In this document: positions 23,921 through 36,022 of the stretch, piece after piece
How the letters are laid out: each line of letters begins with the position of its first letter
Position numbering within the stretch: position 1 is the first letter of the stretch
Assembly (NCBI GenBank): GCA_000695325.1
Contig: AVPN01000200.1
Span: 25,338-80,980, forward strand
Reading direction: 5' to 3'
Source: Pleurobrachia bachei
Lineage: Eukaryota; Ctenophora; Tentaculata; Cydippida; Pleurobrachiidae
Length of the DNA stretch: 55,643 nt
Translations under genes and position numbers: made by a program
The notes under the pieces: model-generated
Database searches by the model: none
Told to the model about the DNA's origin: nothing
The model's input: the letters and a program-made list of their open reading frames with translations, nothing else

Positions 23921-24103
23921 ATGTGGCCGTCAGGTTACTCTCCACCCCCATGTAATGCAGCCAATCAGGAAAACTGCAGTTCGAAAACGGCCAACACCAC
24001 CTATATTTGTTGCCCGTTATGTGACTGTCAGGTGACCAAACCTGAACTAAAACGGCACCAGCGTGCTCCAATATGTCAGATGACAGATATGGAGGATATA
24101 TAA
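23921..24103 (+). other. Small ORF with zinc-finger-like motif
   Basis: About 60 codons containing CPLCDCQVTKPELKRHQRAPIC, a C-x2-C-x-C...H-x5-C arrangement like the finger of the ORF at 23,287, only 130 bp upstream. The two may be exons of one decayed gene with serial fingers. Confidence 0.35.
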
Positions 24104-24295
24104 CATATCCTCCACTTCTAACATTATACATATATATTCTGATATCATATATTATATTTAATTAATATTTACCACAACACCACCTTTCTCTCACTCAACA
24201 CATCACATTTCGCAGTGGGTTGAGAGAGCGGGGTGTTATCATCTTTGAAAGCAGAATGCAGTTTCTCAAGCCGTCCATGAATATTGACCGAAGAT

Positions 24296-24457
24296 TTACT
24301 GTCTGAAAACAGAGAAAAGGCTTATTCACATGGGAAGGAAAACGGGGTTGACCCAGTGAATATTTCCATCAAGGCAGATGGCACCTACCAAAAGAGGGGT
24401 GACAGGTCACGGAGATACACCTCAAAGATTGGGGTTGTAGTGCTGTTCAGTTGTTAA
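24296..24457 (+). pseudogene. Mutator-like transposase N-terminal fragment
   Basis: The frame reads VNISIKADGTYQKRGDRS. This matches the 'I-x-V-S-x-DGTWQKRG' block that opens the catalytic region in the Mutator-like transposases whose C-terminal part I see at 1,807-2,396. It stops at TAA shortly after. It is a short dead fragment, and the Asp in ADGT is the presumed first catalytic acid. Confidence 0.45.
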
Positions 24458-24794
24458 CTTGTCTACTACTACACCACTAAATTTCGTTGTACATATATTA
24501 GTTAATAAATAAAAGAAGAAAACCTAGCTTGAATATTGATGGTGTGCAGACAACGAATTCGTCTATATTGAGCATTTACCCTGTGATAATGACCATTAAC
24601 GAGATTTCGCCTACCGTTAGATTTAAAAATATTTTAACCCCTTTAATTTTCTTGAAAACCTCTGGTTGCGATTTTGATCAAGTCATACAAAAACAGTAAT
24701 TATTGTTCTTAACAAATCTGAGAGATATCGTTCGATATGAATAATATTATTATGAATTTTCTACGAGAGCATCAAGTGATTGTTACGGGGATAA

Positions 24795-25019
24795 TTGGCC
24801 GGGAGAACTCTCCAGTTCAACGTGTGCCTGATCCATCACAACGAACTGCCATTCAAACACCTAACCGCGGGTCTGAACTCTGAAGATTGTCACGAAGTCG
24901 TATGTCGGTCCCTCGGGTCCTGCGAAAGACCCCAATGGGTGGGAAACCATCGGGGGAGACCTATCAACATGTGGGTTCGGCGGATTACTGATTACATCCC
25001 GATAAGGACACCCGAGTAG
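24795..25019 (+). pseudogene. Transposon ORF fragment (LIHHNELPFKHL motif)
   Basis: Contains FNVCLIHHNELPFKHL, a motif I recall from uncharacterised, highly repeated invertebrate transposon proteins. The frame ends after 74 codons and no complete ORF surrounds it. Confidence 0.4.
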
Positions 25020-25129
25020 GAGGAGCAGGAGCCAGAACAATGGAGGCTACTTAGCAACGATGCCAAGTATCTTTACAGAATATGCATGGCTGCAACGAAA
25101 GGCGAGCGACGTAAGTAAAGTATAGGATC

Positions 25130-25387
25130 TTGAATCACAATCACTACAGGGATCGTATCGACGCTGAGAGGATTTCAGCTGCAGAATGTTGTATCAAGAC
25201 CTACGTGGCTGGAATTCCAGCATTATACAATGGTAGCTTCTGTACATTCAACGCCCACCAGCTGGTTCACATGCCTGAGATGGTGCGGGAATCTGGGCCT
25301 CTACCGAGTTTCTCAATGATGCCATTTGAGAACGAAAATAAACTTTTTCAAACGATCAGTTCACGGTGCGTTTTCTGGGATACTTAA
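25130..25387 (+). pseudogene. CACTA-like transposase C-terminal fragment
   Basis: Contains TFNAHQLVHMPEMVRESGPLPSFS, then PFENENKLF. This resembles the conserved 'H-x-L-x-HL-x-x-x-V-x-x-x-GPL...S-x-F-x-FE-x-x-N' block near the end of tnp2/CACTA-type transposases. A short intron-like GTAAGT...ACAG (about 25,111-25,148) precedes it. Fragmentary; probably unrelated to the copy at 13,545-14,898, which covers a different part of the protein. Confidence 0.45.
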
Positions 25388-25867
25388 GAATTATACGTTA
25401 AATAATAATCACCTTTTAAAATTGTACTATTAAAATAATAACCCAAAACCCTCCAGGAGCGAGAGTGGTGGCTTCAACCAAGCAACAGTGTCCCCTAGCA
25501 ACTCTCAGCAACCTCAATGACAGCCAAATTAGATGCGGCTAGTGCTCCTGTACCCACCCCTGAGACCGGAGAAGGTAACAGCGGAAGCGGCCGTGCCAAC
25601 TCATCCCTCTGGAGTTTAATTTATATAGGCAAGAGCCGTGTGAAAATTTGAGCATACCCCAGTGCAAATTAACTCGTAGTTTACTGCTGTAGAAAACTCA
25701 ACTTGGTGAGTGCATTTAGGGGTTACAGAATAGGCCAGCTTTTATCTGATCTATATTCGTTTATGATGTGCAGTCCATCCGTGGTCAAATGTTTTAAGAC
25801 CCTACTGCAGCGACATTATATACATCATTCTCTCTAATTTTCATAATATTTAGGAAATGAGATTATG
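25388..25867. other. Intergenic, nothing recognised
   Basis: No gene or repeat supported. Confidence 0.35.
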
Positions 25868-26925
25868 ACTAGGAATTCACAGTAGAACACGTTCAAGAAG
25901 AAGAACCCCCAGAGATACATGTATCTTTTTATGAAAGAGTGTTTGGACAACTGGCCAGATAACCGCGGCACAAATTCAGGCGTATGTAATTGCTCTTGAA
26001 TTTTAAAAGAGATAAGAACAGGAAAATAGGGCATACATCCGGTCGGCTACTGGGCAATGGCACAGCTACCACAGGCGGCCCGGTCCAACAGCGGAAGTGA
26101 GGTTGATAAGATTGATTCATCAAACAAACAGAGACTAAAAATTAAACGAGGGAGAATTAGGGCACAGTATGGACACACTGGGGGCTGTGGGGATATTTGG
26201 GGAATCCGAGCTGGAACGAGACAGTCGGAGGGTTGTGAAATACCTCCGACACAGCTTACAGCCTGAAAAAACTAAGTAAGTATTGGTAAACTAAAATGTT
26301 CAGTTTTTACCTCTAACTACAGGGCCTTATTTCAAAAGTAACTTTTGAGACCCATTGACCCCGGGCTAATCAAATGTTTTCTTTCAGATGGGTGAAGTTA
26401 GAGACTATTTGCGACATTTTAAACATAACTAAAATCAGATGGGTGAAGTTAGAGACTATTTGTGACATTTTAAACATAACTAAAAAGAGACTTCAACAGA
26501 TTTATAAGATTGATTCATCTGTCCATGGTACCGATATCAGTAACATGGGCAGCATAGGAAATGATATTACATTATATAACTTAACTAGGAATTCACAGTA
26601 GAACACGTCTAAGAAAAGAACCACCCCCCAGATTCATGTACATCTTTTTGTGAAAGAATGTTTTGACAACTGCAGCCAGATAACCACGGCCCATATTCAG
26701 GCGGATGGGGCAAAAAACAGCCGTGGCTCCGGCTCTTCGACAGCCACAACACCGGGCGATATAGCGGAGCCGAGAGTGAAGCGACAGACTACACTGGACT
26801 TCGTGACAAGAAGAAGAAAGCAATGCATCCCAATTTCTCTTGGAATTTGAAGAGACAAGAACGTGAAAACTGGGCATTTATCCGGCCGGCTACTGGGAAT
26901 AGCACAGCTACCACAGACGGCCCAC
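25868..26925. repeat. Direct repeat pair (25868-26095, 26584-26925)
   Basis: Both copies begin 'aggaattcacagtagaacacg' and end in 'cggctactggg...acagctaccaca'. The second has about 110 bp more in the middle, so the first carries a deletion. Between them, a 51-bp unit starting ATGGGTGAAGTTAGAGAC is tandemly duplicated (26,388 and 26,439). The second copy has an open frame with a basic stretch (PRVKRQTTLDFVTRRRK) of unknown role. Confidence 0.55.
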
Positions 26926-28139
26926 TCACAACCGAACCCTTACCGGTTACCCGTCACAAGCTAATCAACCTGCTCCCCCGGAATAACACCAGTACCTATC
27001 GAATATCAATCAAATCATGTATATATATCCCACTAATGCTAACATATAATTAATTCATTAACTTGGAAATAGAGGGCAAAAAACCAAGATGTCTACTACC
27101 TGGAATATCGATGTGTGAAGATTTTAATAATCTCGTAATGGCGGCAAAAGGTGAGATGGGTATTGTTGTTCAAGCTATCGACATCCCATGTTGTAATAAA
27201 TCCATGTTAAATATTGAGTGAGGGTGGTATTGATTTGTATGAGCCAATATTAGGTCTGCAAGTGCCGCGTTTGATGACCTGCTCAGCGACATTCAGAAGG
27301 TTCCTACTTGTCCTCAGCTAACTAGGCTATCAAGTAAAGCCAAGCTGAGTGCAGCTAGCACGATATAAATAATCTTATGAACTTGTTTAACTTTAAATAT
27401 TAATATTGATGGACAGGAAATGAATACAAGGAAATATTATAGGACCGGACACTGTGACTGACACTGCCCACATTAAGCGTTTTTTAGGAAGTTCTTCCCC
27501 GCAACAAGATTCTCCGGATTTTTGGACCTGGATTTGCGACGAAGGAATCAAAGCATTGTTCAAAGTGGTTGCTTTGGACAGTTTGCACACCTTACCTCGG
27601 GGTGACAAAAAGGATCATTCTCAGTTCTCATCATCTTTTTTTAACCCACAAGGATCCCCCAAAGATCCCCTTATAAAGTTTGCTGATAAATGTATCAGTG
27701 GGATTTGACCACCCAGCTTTATACAGCGCTTCAGGGGAATATCTGAGGTGAAGAGATCGAAGGCACACGAGTTTTCCACCTTCCTATTCTATGTGTCGGC
27801 CCAGTTGTTTGAGGTAATGGTCATAGAAGGTTTACTTTCGAATCAAATTGCTTGTGCTTGGTGTCACATCAATGTGAGAGATATCGTTAGTTTATTATGA
27901 CTTTTATTGCTTTAAATGTCAATACTGATGGTGTGCCGATCATGATCATAATAAAATATCTAATCTGATAGATATCGTTCGATATATGAATAATAATGTG
28001 ATAAATTTTTACTTTAAATATCAATATTGGTGGGCAAGGAAAAGAATACAAACAATCAGGCTTGATTTTGATAAGAAAATAATGGAAGTTAAGTAAACTA
28101 GCAAAGCTGGGGCGATCGTACCGATCGCAAATCAAGGGA
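26926..28139. other. Intergenic; short ORF and small dispersed repeats
   Basis: A plus-strand frame at 27,454-27,708 (84 codons) is not recognised. Segments of about 45 bp near 27,390-27,430 and 28,010-28,050 resemble each other, and the sequence around 'gatatcgttcgatat' near 27,965 is also found near 24,725. All look like fragments of old repeats. Confidence 0.35.
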
Positions 28140-28420
28140 TCTTTTTCCATATTTTTTTCTCTTCCCTCTCTCCGTCTCTCATCTCACTCTCTATCTGATA
28201 TTGTCTCTGTCTCCCGTTATCTCACTCTGTCTCTCTGTTGGTGACGAAGTTACCCCTCCCTTGCCGGCACGCGAAGCACGCCAAACGAAGGCCGCGAAGT
28301 GAGGTGTCTTAGATACCAAGTCTCTCTGCGGCCTCACTGTCTCTCACTCACTCTTTCTCACGTATGCTATGTGATCCCTCTCTTTTTCCTCTCTCTCTTT
28401 CTCTCCCTTTTATGCATGTG
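28140..28420. repeat. CT-rich low-complexity tract
   Basis: Pyrimidine-rich sequence with CTCTCT and TCTGTCTC units, interrupted at 28,240-28,330 by a GC-rich unique segment. Confidence 0.7.
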
Positions 28421-28454
28421 ATGTGACCCCTCATGTTCGCAAGGAGTTGTCTAG

Positions 28455-28605
28455 CACTTGTGATACGTGATACCTACGAATCACGTCGCCATACAGTGTG
28501 ATATGTGATACCTGCGAATCACGTCGTCACAATGACGGATCACATCGTCACACTGACGGATCACGTCGTCATACTGACGGATCACGTCGTCACACTGACG
28601 ATAGG
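28455..28605. repeat. Minisatellite (about 37-bp and 21-bp units)
   Basis: Two copies of a unit around 'tgatacctacgaatcacgtcg' are followed by about four copies of a 21-bp unit GACGGATCACGTCGTCACACT. The shared core ATCACGTCGTCA suggests the shorter unit arose from the longer one. Confidence 0.75.
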
Positions 28606-28748
28606 GTGTCACATTTCCGTCAAATTTGCATTAGATATAGTTAGATATGCAGGATAAAACTAGACTAGGGAGGATTTGGGGTTAAGGCAGACAGATGAAC
28701 AGTCTATAATACAAAACGCAACTCCTCGGTATAATAAGTGATCAATAC

Positions 28749-31700
28749 TTAAGTGGGTGGAGGATTGTCAATGAACCACAACACGTAAACAGGTTTAAAC
28801 AACGCAGCGTCATTAAGCACGATCTCACGACAAAATCCCGAAGAATCAGGTTCAACTTGAGTGTAGTTTCCTTCAACAAGAATGAGTCTGAAAATGAACA
28901 TACACTCCGAACCGTAGCCAGCACTGTATTCGGGATGCTCAGAGAAGTAACAGCCATTACCGAACGCTCTACCGTGAACTGGTTTCCGATTTGGATCTAG
29001 ATTAGTCTTAATGATACTTGAAATGTTTTGCTTTGCGGTGGCGTGGAATCCGTAAACTTCAGTTACTTTTTTTACCGGAGTTGCTTTCCCGACAGTTGTT
29101 TTCTTTCCAGCATATTTAACTTCAGCGTTCTTGTTGGAGATTATTCCTACTTGTTTTACTTCCAACTTCCGGCACCTAGCTGATTGGTATGCCGTCCTTT
29201 TTGAGCACGCTCCATCATATATCGAAATCGCTTTCTGAAGCAGCTCAACAGTGGGATCACTGACGTTCCTCATATCGTAGTCAGATAACTTGTATCTAGT
29301 TTCACCTTCAGGAAAGTTGGACATCAATTCAGCCTCAGGAATGTTCACAACTTTAGGCTTCAAAGTCAGTTGGACAATGTATTGAAAATGAAACTGGGAG
29401 GGATCAAAGACTCGATACTTTGCTGGCTGATTCATCTTAGAGACTAGAATGGAATCCTTTTTATTTTTCTTGAGGAAATCCTGTTTTGGACCTTTTACCT
29501 CATGTTCCGCTACAGAGTTACCAACAAGTAGATTTCCGATGATTATTGAGAAAACTCCATCTTTAGATTGTGGTAGTTCCCCATCAATAGCACCTTTTAG
29601 TAAATCTATCGCAACGCCAGATTTAATTATCCGTTTAATGTGAGATATTTCTGTTATATCGGCAGGAAGAATCGGATTTCGAAGAACTTTAAAGAGTTCC
29701 TGCTGTAGAGAACCGTGAGTTTTAAACGCCGCAGCATTCCAAAATTCCTCAGAATTCTTCGGGCATTTTATTTTGTAGCATTGAGATATGCAATCAATCT
29801 CGTATACGTCGCTGTGCCTGAAAAACTGGTAACATTTGCTCTCCAGACAAAGTTCACTATCGTCAACAATTGGTACCAAAGTTGCACTATCTCCAACATT
29901 TTCAGCTTCTTCCTTAGCTCTGTCATAGGCCTGTTTGGCCACTCTCTTTTCCGCTTGGACCGCCTTTTCGTATTCAACTTTGCAAATTCCACAATCTTTG
30001 GAGAGACAGTTTTCGATACAACCCAACTTACAAGGATGGCCACAGTCTACTCTGCTTTTTCCACAAGGATGTTTGCACAGCTCTTTTTCGCTACATTTCC
30101 GTTTCTGAGGATGTCCACAGCTCTGACTGGTGTACGCCAATAGAAACTGACAATCTACTGGAGGTTTTGACTTTCCACAAACTTTTTTGAAGTGAGCAAC
30201 ATGCCCACAGCTATCAATCGTGAACTCAACCTGAATTGGGCACTGGTAAGCATGGTGAGAGTGCTCTTTTCCACAAATGGAATCACATTTGTGCTTCTCT
30301 GGACAGCTATAGAACTCTTTGCAAGTTTCTAAACACATAATTCCACTTGGATTAGTTTTCCACGGATGACACTGAACTTCTTTCTGGTGGCCACATTTTG
30401 GGAGTTGTTTTTGTAGCTTTTCGGCACATTCCAAAGTAGCTGGATCCTTATAACATTGATAAGAGGTTTTATGAGAACAGTCAGGGAACATGAAACCGAC
30501 CAATGTCATACATTTTGTGTGGTTGTGCCGCGGTGTGCACAGTTTGGTGCACCTGTGTTGAGGAATTTTGCAGTCGTATAACTGTCTGCAAGGCTCAGTA
30601 CACCACGATTTTGAGTTAAGGACATAATGTGATATTTTTGAAGAATCAAGACACTGCCCCCGAAGTTCCTTTTCCAGATCTTTCACGTGACCAGCACGAA
30701 CAGCAGTATGGGGATGCAGATGACACTGTAGGATAAGGTTCTCTCCAATCAAGCCCTGTTCCCTGAAAGGTTTAATAATGGGCTGCCAAGGACCATGCTT
30801 TCCAAAAGTTTGTGCATCCCCGACAAAATACATTCCCCGTTTTGCTCGAGACTGAGCAACACACCTTCTTTCCATTTCTTTCATGAACCCAATGTTACCT
30901 TCTGTGTTAGAGCGGGTTAGAGATATGATGACATAGTTGTTTTCGTCACCTTGATACTCATCAATAGACCTAATATCAATACCTGATTCTCCGGGCTTCA
31001 GCGATCGGAATAATGTCCTTACTGCATGAACTTGACCGAGATACCCACATATAATTGTGATTTCTTCGCTGGGTACATCACTTGCAATCAAGTAGAGAGC
31101 GAGAGAAACTGCCATCCCTGCCTCTGGATGGTTTTTCACAGTCCTTTGCTTGTCTTCTCGGTAGCTATGGTCCCACCAGAACATCGAGTGCTTTAGGCAG
31201 TTGAGAGGAGGATTCTTTCGATCGAGATTCGGGAAATCTTGGTAATCAGGATAAATATCAAGAAGTAGCTTTGAAAACTCAGGCCTCATTCGTCCCTGCT
31301 TTAGAAGAGTCTTGTAGGGCAACCCAGACAGAATAAGTCTTTCCATCATTGAAATGTCGAGCCGGTAATTTTTCTTGAGATGATACGTATCGATCTGGGG
31401 TCTGAGCTGCTGGTGATCTCCAATCATTATCAGTCTTTCCACACTTTTAGTCAGAATTCCGACTAAACAGGGCTCCATAATCTCTGCACACTCTTCAATG
31501 ATAACAATTTTAGGGTTCAGCTTCTGTATGAGGTCAAGCTGGATCGAGGCACCAACGATTGTGGCACCAACAATCTTTTGCCGGCTCAATATTTGCAGCT
31601 TATTTCGGACATCAATGTCCTTTTCTTTAGACCGTAAGATGTTCAGATTTTCCAACGATTCTTTCATTTTTTCAATGACTTCATCCAAAGAAGTGGTGAG

Positions 31701-34700
31701 TGATGCAAAAATGAAGCAGAATCGATCAACTTCATCCAGTTTAGTTAGATATTTTTCACTCAAAAGTTCACTCTTCATACAAAAATCAGCAGAAAAATCG
31801 GAAAGCTGAAATTCATTTTTAGATGACGAACTCTTCTTCATAGATTTTATCAGTTCTTCAATCTTCAGTCCTCCAGATCCAATATTATCATCGAAAGCAG
31901 ACTCCCTCTGTGCCGCGAGCTCGTTCAAATAATCCTCATCGATATCATCATCGTCATCTTTATCACCTTCAACGTCTCCATCGTCGTCTTCATCTTGCCA
32001 AGTCGTTGTACTCCGCTCTTTGACGGTTCTGTGAAAGAGATCTGTGAGTTCGGACAACTTTCCTTTATCGGGTAACCAATCATAGAAAGCTTTTCTGAAA
32101 ATGTTTACAAACCACAGGGCCGCTTGAGGAGGTCGCTGTATCAATTCGGAGAACTGGATTTTAAAATTTTCCTTTTCTCTCATCATTCCATACTCTTGAC
32201 GGGCTTTTTTGGTCTTAACAGATTCGTAAAAGAACCTGTCCAGTTGTTCTGGTGAAACCAGTTCACAAAAACTGACTATATTGAAATTTGATTTAACTCT
32301 AAATTCAGTCAGCAACTTCTGGAAAGTGTGAAACTCGTTGTTGATTGCTTCCAGTATCTCACGATTTGGAATCCACCTTATTTTTGTACTCGCCCGTTTG
32401 CTCTTCATCAGACAGTCCTTTAGTTCCTCCTCTTTTGACTGACCACCAATCCTAAGAAGCTCATATTTGGGACAAAACTCGAGGCAGTGTTTCAGAAACT
32501 CGTCCAAAGCATGGTTTTTGTAGGTAAGGACAAGAATGGGAGGTTCATCCGGAACCTGTGGAACGCCTTTTGCCGGAATACGAGGTGTTTTTGATTTGTT
32601 GACAAGATACATCAGATGAGCCAGTTTTGCTCCAACGAACGTCTTCCCAGTACCTGGAGGTCCTTGAATTATTGCAAGAGGATATTCCAGGACATGGTCA
32701 AAAGCAGACTTTTGGGAATCTTCAAGATCGCCATATCCGACCTTTTGCATCAGGGATGTATTGATATTCAGTGGGATTTTTGAAGATGCCGCCTTAAGAA
32801 TTACATCACAAAGGTTGAAGCTTTCCAATTCGCTCATCCGAAGGCTTTCCAAAATGTGCCGAAAAGACTGAAAGTAAGTCGGACTCTCCGCCATGATCAA
32901 TCTGCCAGATTGTTTCAAAAGTGTCAAGGCAGCATCCACGAGGCTGTAATTGGCACAGAATGACACTAACTCCACTCCAATTATTGGGCCTTTTTCCAAC
33001 TTTTTAGGATCTCTGTCGATTACGGTGAGCCATATCGCATCACTGAAGTCCCCCTTCGCAGATGCACAAAGGAGGTTTCCAAACATTAGTTGCCGGGACT
33101 TTTTCCAATTTCTTACAGGACGATCCGGTTTGAAGCTCAGGTAGAAAACAATGTTAGATCTGTCCTTGTCAACTTTCACGACTCCCACTCGAGAATACAT
33201 GCTCATGTCACGAGGATCGAGGCGACCATTGTTGAAGTCGTTGATACCCTTTTGGATACTTGAGAAACACTCGGCACGAAGAAGACGGTAGTAGATATCT
33301 AGGTATTGGTCGACACTATCGTAGGGTTTTTTAGTATGGACAGACTTTAAGTAGGGAACTTTTTCAAGGGGATCTCCAAACATTTCCTGAATAGAAGGAA
33401 TAGTTTCCAATTCTTGCCATTTTTCAAGATCCACCAGGCGGGCAGTTTTGAGAAGTACCCGATGTAAAAACTTAGCTTCTTCTGTGTTAGAATTCCTCAC
33501 CAACTCGCCCAAGGATGGAAGACAATCTTTTAACTTGGACGGATCACTTTCTATCTGCTGCTCGATCTGCCACAGATTAATTTTACCCCTCGCTCTGTCG
33601 CTTGTAATTCGGCTCGATAACTTTGAAGTTGACAGCATTTCCATAATCTTCGATTTTTGGCTCGGAAATCCAGTCATGTGAGGTATGGAATTCATCAGAA
33701 AGGAGTAAAGGCATCGAATATAGCTTTCAAACTCAGCGATTGGATCCGTTTTTGCTTTCAGTAGGAAGTCCCACAGCGCTGGACATGTCATGATAGTATT
33801 CAACGCTCCAGTCCTGGTCCCGCCATCTTGGAGAGAAGCGATAAGGGAATCGAAGTACTCTTTTATCTCCCTTAGCGTTCGTTGCCCGATGAAAGCCTCG
33901 ATCTTTACTTGATATGCCCTTGGCTTTACCTTCCCATCTGCAGTTTTCTCGTTGGCCCTAGCACTTGCTGCTCGGGCTAGCTCAAACTTTACAATGTCCC
34001 CCCTTTTAAGCGAAGGTAGGAAACTGTTTCCTTCCAGTGCTGCATCGTACATAAAAACATCCTTATCCTTCACAAAATCTTCAGGTAAAACTTTGAACGG
34101 TTTTATAAACTGTGGAGGATCTTTTACTGTTCCATAGAACCATTTCCCATCTTTGTCCACTTTTGCTGAGTTAACTTTGAGAGTCGATATTACCCGCTGA
34201 AAAAGAATGTGTTCTTTAGTGAATAAAACCTTTTAGTAGGAGCGCTTAGATCAGTTGCCGCTAAAAGTCGTGCACCACCCCTTTTGTGCATTGTCATAGC
34301 TCCTTCATTTCAACTCCAATCAGAAAATGACCACCAAGTTTTCGTCGAGATCTACAAAAAAATTGAGGGTCATTTTGTGATTTGATGCAAAGCAAAGGAG
34401 TGACAGTAACCTAAATTACGGGTGACGTACAATTTTTGCACCTGCATGATCTAAACGCTCCTACTATTTTTCCTCCTTCAATTTCTGGGAAGTTTCATTA
34501 ATTTTCATTATTGCTTACCACTGAGTCCAGTATTTCCTCTGAGATACCATCATCTAAATCACTGCCAGAATCAGACGATTGCCCTACCTGAGAAATTTTG
34601 AGCTTTTATTTCTTGTAAAACAACTAATAGTGGTCAAGAAATTAACTAATGTCACTGGAAGAAATTTTTATTGGCTCTCATTTGTTGTTAACCTCCTATA

Positions 34701-36022
34701 TATTGGCCTCCTATATAATAGGAGGAGAATCAGTTTTTTAATCATGGGGGTCGGGGGAGGGGGAATGACCTACCAAGTACCAACCGAAATCAGTATAGCA
34801 ATAAATCGAGTTTTTTAGATTCAATTGTCTGCATTTGATTTTCTTACCCTTTGTTCTTTAGCAGAACGTTGCGAAATCAGGTTGGTTTTTTCTACGGCTA
34901 GCTGTGCTGCTCTATCCCGGTATGCCACAAATGCATCTTTGTACCTCTTTTCGCTATCTGCAATCTCAGCACACTGTCAAAATGATTGTGTGTAGATGAC
35001 CGTCATAAGAATACACTTGATATTAAACTGGAAGCATTTGAAATTTACTTTTTGATTTGCAGTATCCAATTCATCCACCAAGTCGATTTTCTGAAGGAAT
35101 TGAAATTATTTATCATTAGTGTCTAGAAGAATTCTCCACAAAATAACAAGTTAGTGCTGTGGGTGTTCATGAAATGAAAATAAATACCTCTGTCCGGCAT
35201 GCTTGTAGCGCATCTTTATATTTTCTTTTGCTTTGAGCCAATTCTGTGATCTGAGGAAATTAAATCATAATCGGTTTCCTAATTTTAGTAAGTATTAATT
35301 CTATGCTAAGCATTGGTATTGTATGAACATTGTTACGTTGAGATACGGTCTATCTCGATAATTCGATCCCAACACTTTCAGAAGTAACCATTACATGTTA
35401 TTGAAGACAAAAATAATCACTATCAAAAAGATTCACGTGCCAGAATTAATATAATAGTCACCTTTTTGTTTGCTGTATCCAATTCATCAATACACCGCCT
35501 TTCACTTTCAGCTAAGTTGTCAGCCTGAATGAAAGTAAAGACGTGTTAAAAATAGTCAATCTACGATCAAACATTTTCCACAAACAAACAAACAAACAGA
35601 CAAAGAACACTAAGTACAAACATTGAACAATAAAAACTATTCTATTAGAATAATAAAGTCGATTGTTACCTTCGATTTAAAATTCCTGACGTGACCCGTG
35701 AGTTGAGCATTTCGGTTTATCAAATTTTGAACCTGTTAATGTATGTATGTTACGGTATAAAGGTATAAACGTGCATGTATAAAAAGTCAGTTCAAGGAAT
35801 GTTGTTTAAAAAAGTTTTTCCAACCTGTTCTTTAAGCAATGCAACTTCATTTCTTTGGTCATTGAACCCACGGGACGGTCGAGAATCCTGAAAATAGAAA
35901 GGTGACTGTTGTGTTGGGGAATGCGTCACAAAACCTTTGGATAAACTGAATAACTTCCAGAGACGCACATCTTTCTATCATTGAAGTGAGAAAATCACCA
36001 TGGAAGAACAACTTACATTCAT
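28749..36022 (-). CDS. Gene 1: coiled-coil-ZNFX1-like helicase-NFX1 zinc region-PARP
   Basis: Apparently intact, about 1,980 residues. Exons (high to low): 36022-36017, 35887-35825, 35732-35670, 35524-35462, 35250-35188, 35090-35049, 34973-34848, 34587-34519, 34196-28749, all with GT/AG borders and phase 0. In the 1,815-residue last exon: Walker A GPPGTGKT near 512; motif Ia TYKNHALDEFL; an acidic Asp/Glu insert; the Walker-B-like IEECAEIME near 900; GDHQQLRP; motif V DEYQGDENN near 1,080; motif VI RRCVAQSRAKRG; a Cys/His NFX1-type region about 1,190-1,450; an unassigned conserved block; then PARP with HAT (His near 1,718) and GNGCYFSE. ZNFX1 helicases bind RNA and act in antiviral sensing and small-RNA pathways; PARP domains transfer ADP-ribose. 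The combination is seen here directly; its role is inferred. The start ATG is the only one in frame with the conserved DSRPSR exon. Confidence 0.85.
34197..34518 (-). other. Gene 1 last intron
   Basis: A 322-nt intron between the acidic-linker exon (donor GTAAGC) and the large helicase exon (acceptor TTTTTCAG). No gene inside. Other gene 1 introns are 75-260 nt. Confidence 0.75.
34519..36022 (-). other. Gene 1 heptad exon block (coiled coil)
   Basis: Six of the small exons have lengths 63, 63, 63, 63, 42 and 126 nt: 3, 3, 3, 3, 2 and 6 heptads. In each, residues 1, 4, 8, 11, 15 and 18 fall on the a/d core, with Leu/Ile at position 4 (VQNL, ADNL, ITEL, KIDL, CAEI). The exon at 34,587-34,519 (69 nt) is an acidic linker. 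The block would form a parallel coiled coil that multimerises the protein. Because every exon is phase 0, skipping or duplicating any heptad exon keeps both frame and heptad register. Confidence 0.75.

Noticed and set aside
28460-28605. CRISPR-like array
   Set aside because: Contiguous 21-bp units without spacers in a eukaryotic genome. It is a minisatellite.
29715-30143. 142-codon plus-strand ORF rich in Phe, and similar ones at 39,999-40,466, 31,498-31,809 and 45,480-45,698
   Set aside because: Antisense shadows of the Cys-rich, helicase and linker coding regions of the minus-strand genes. They have no independent support.
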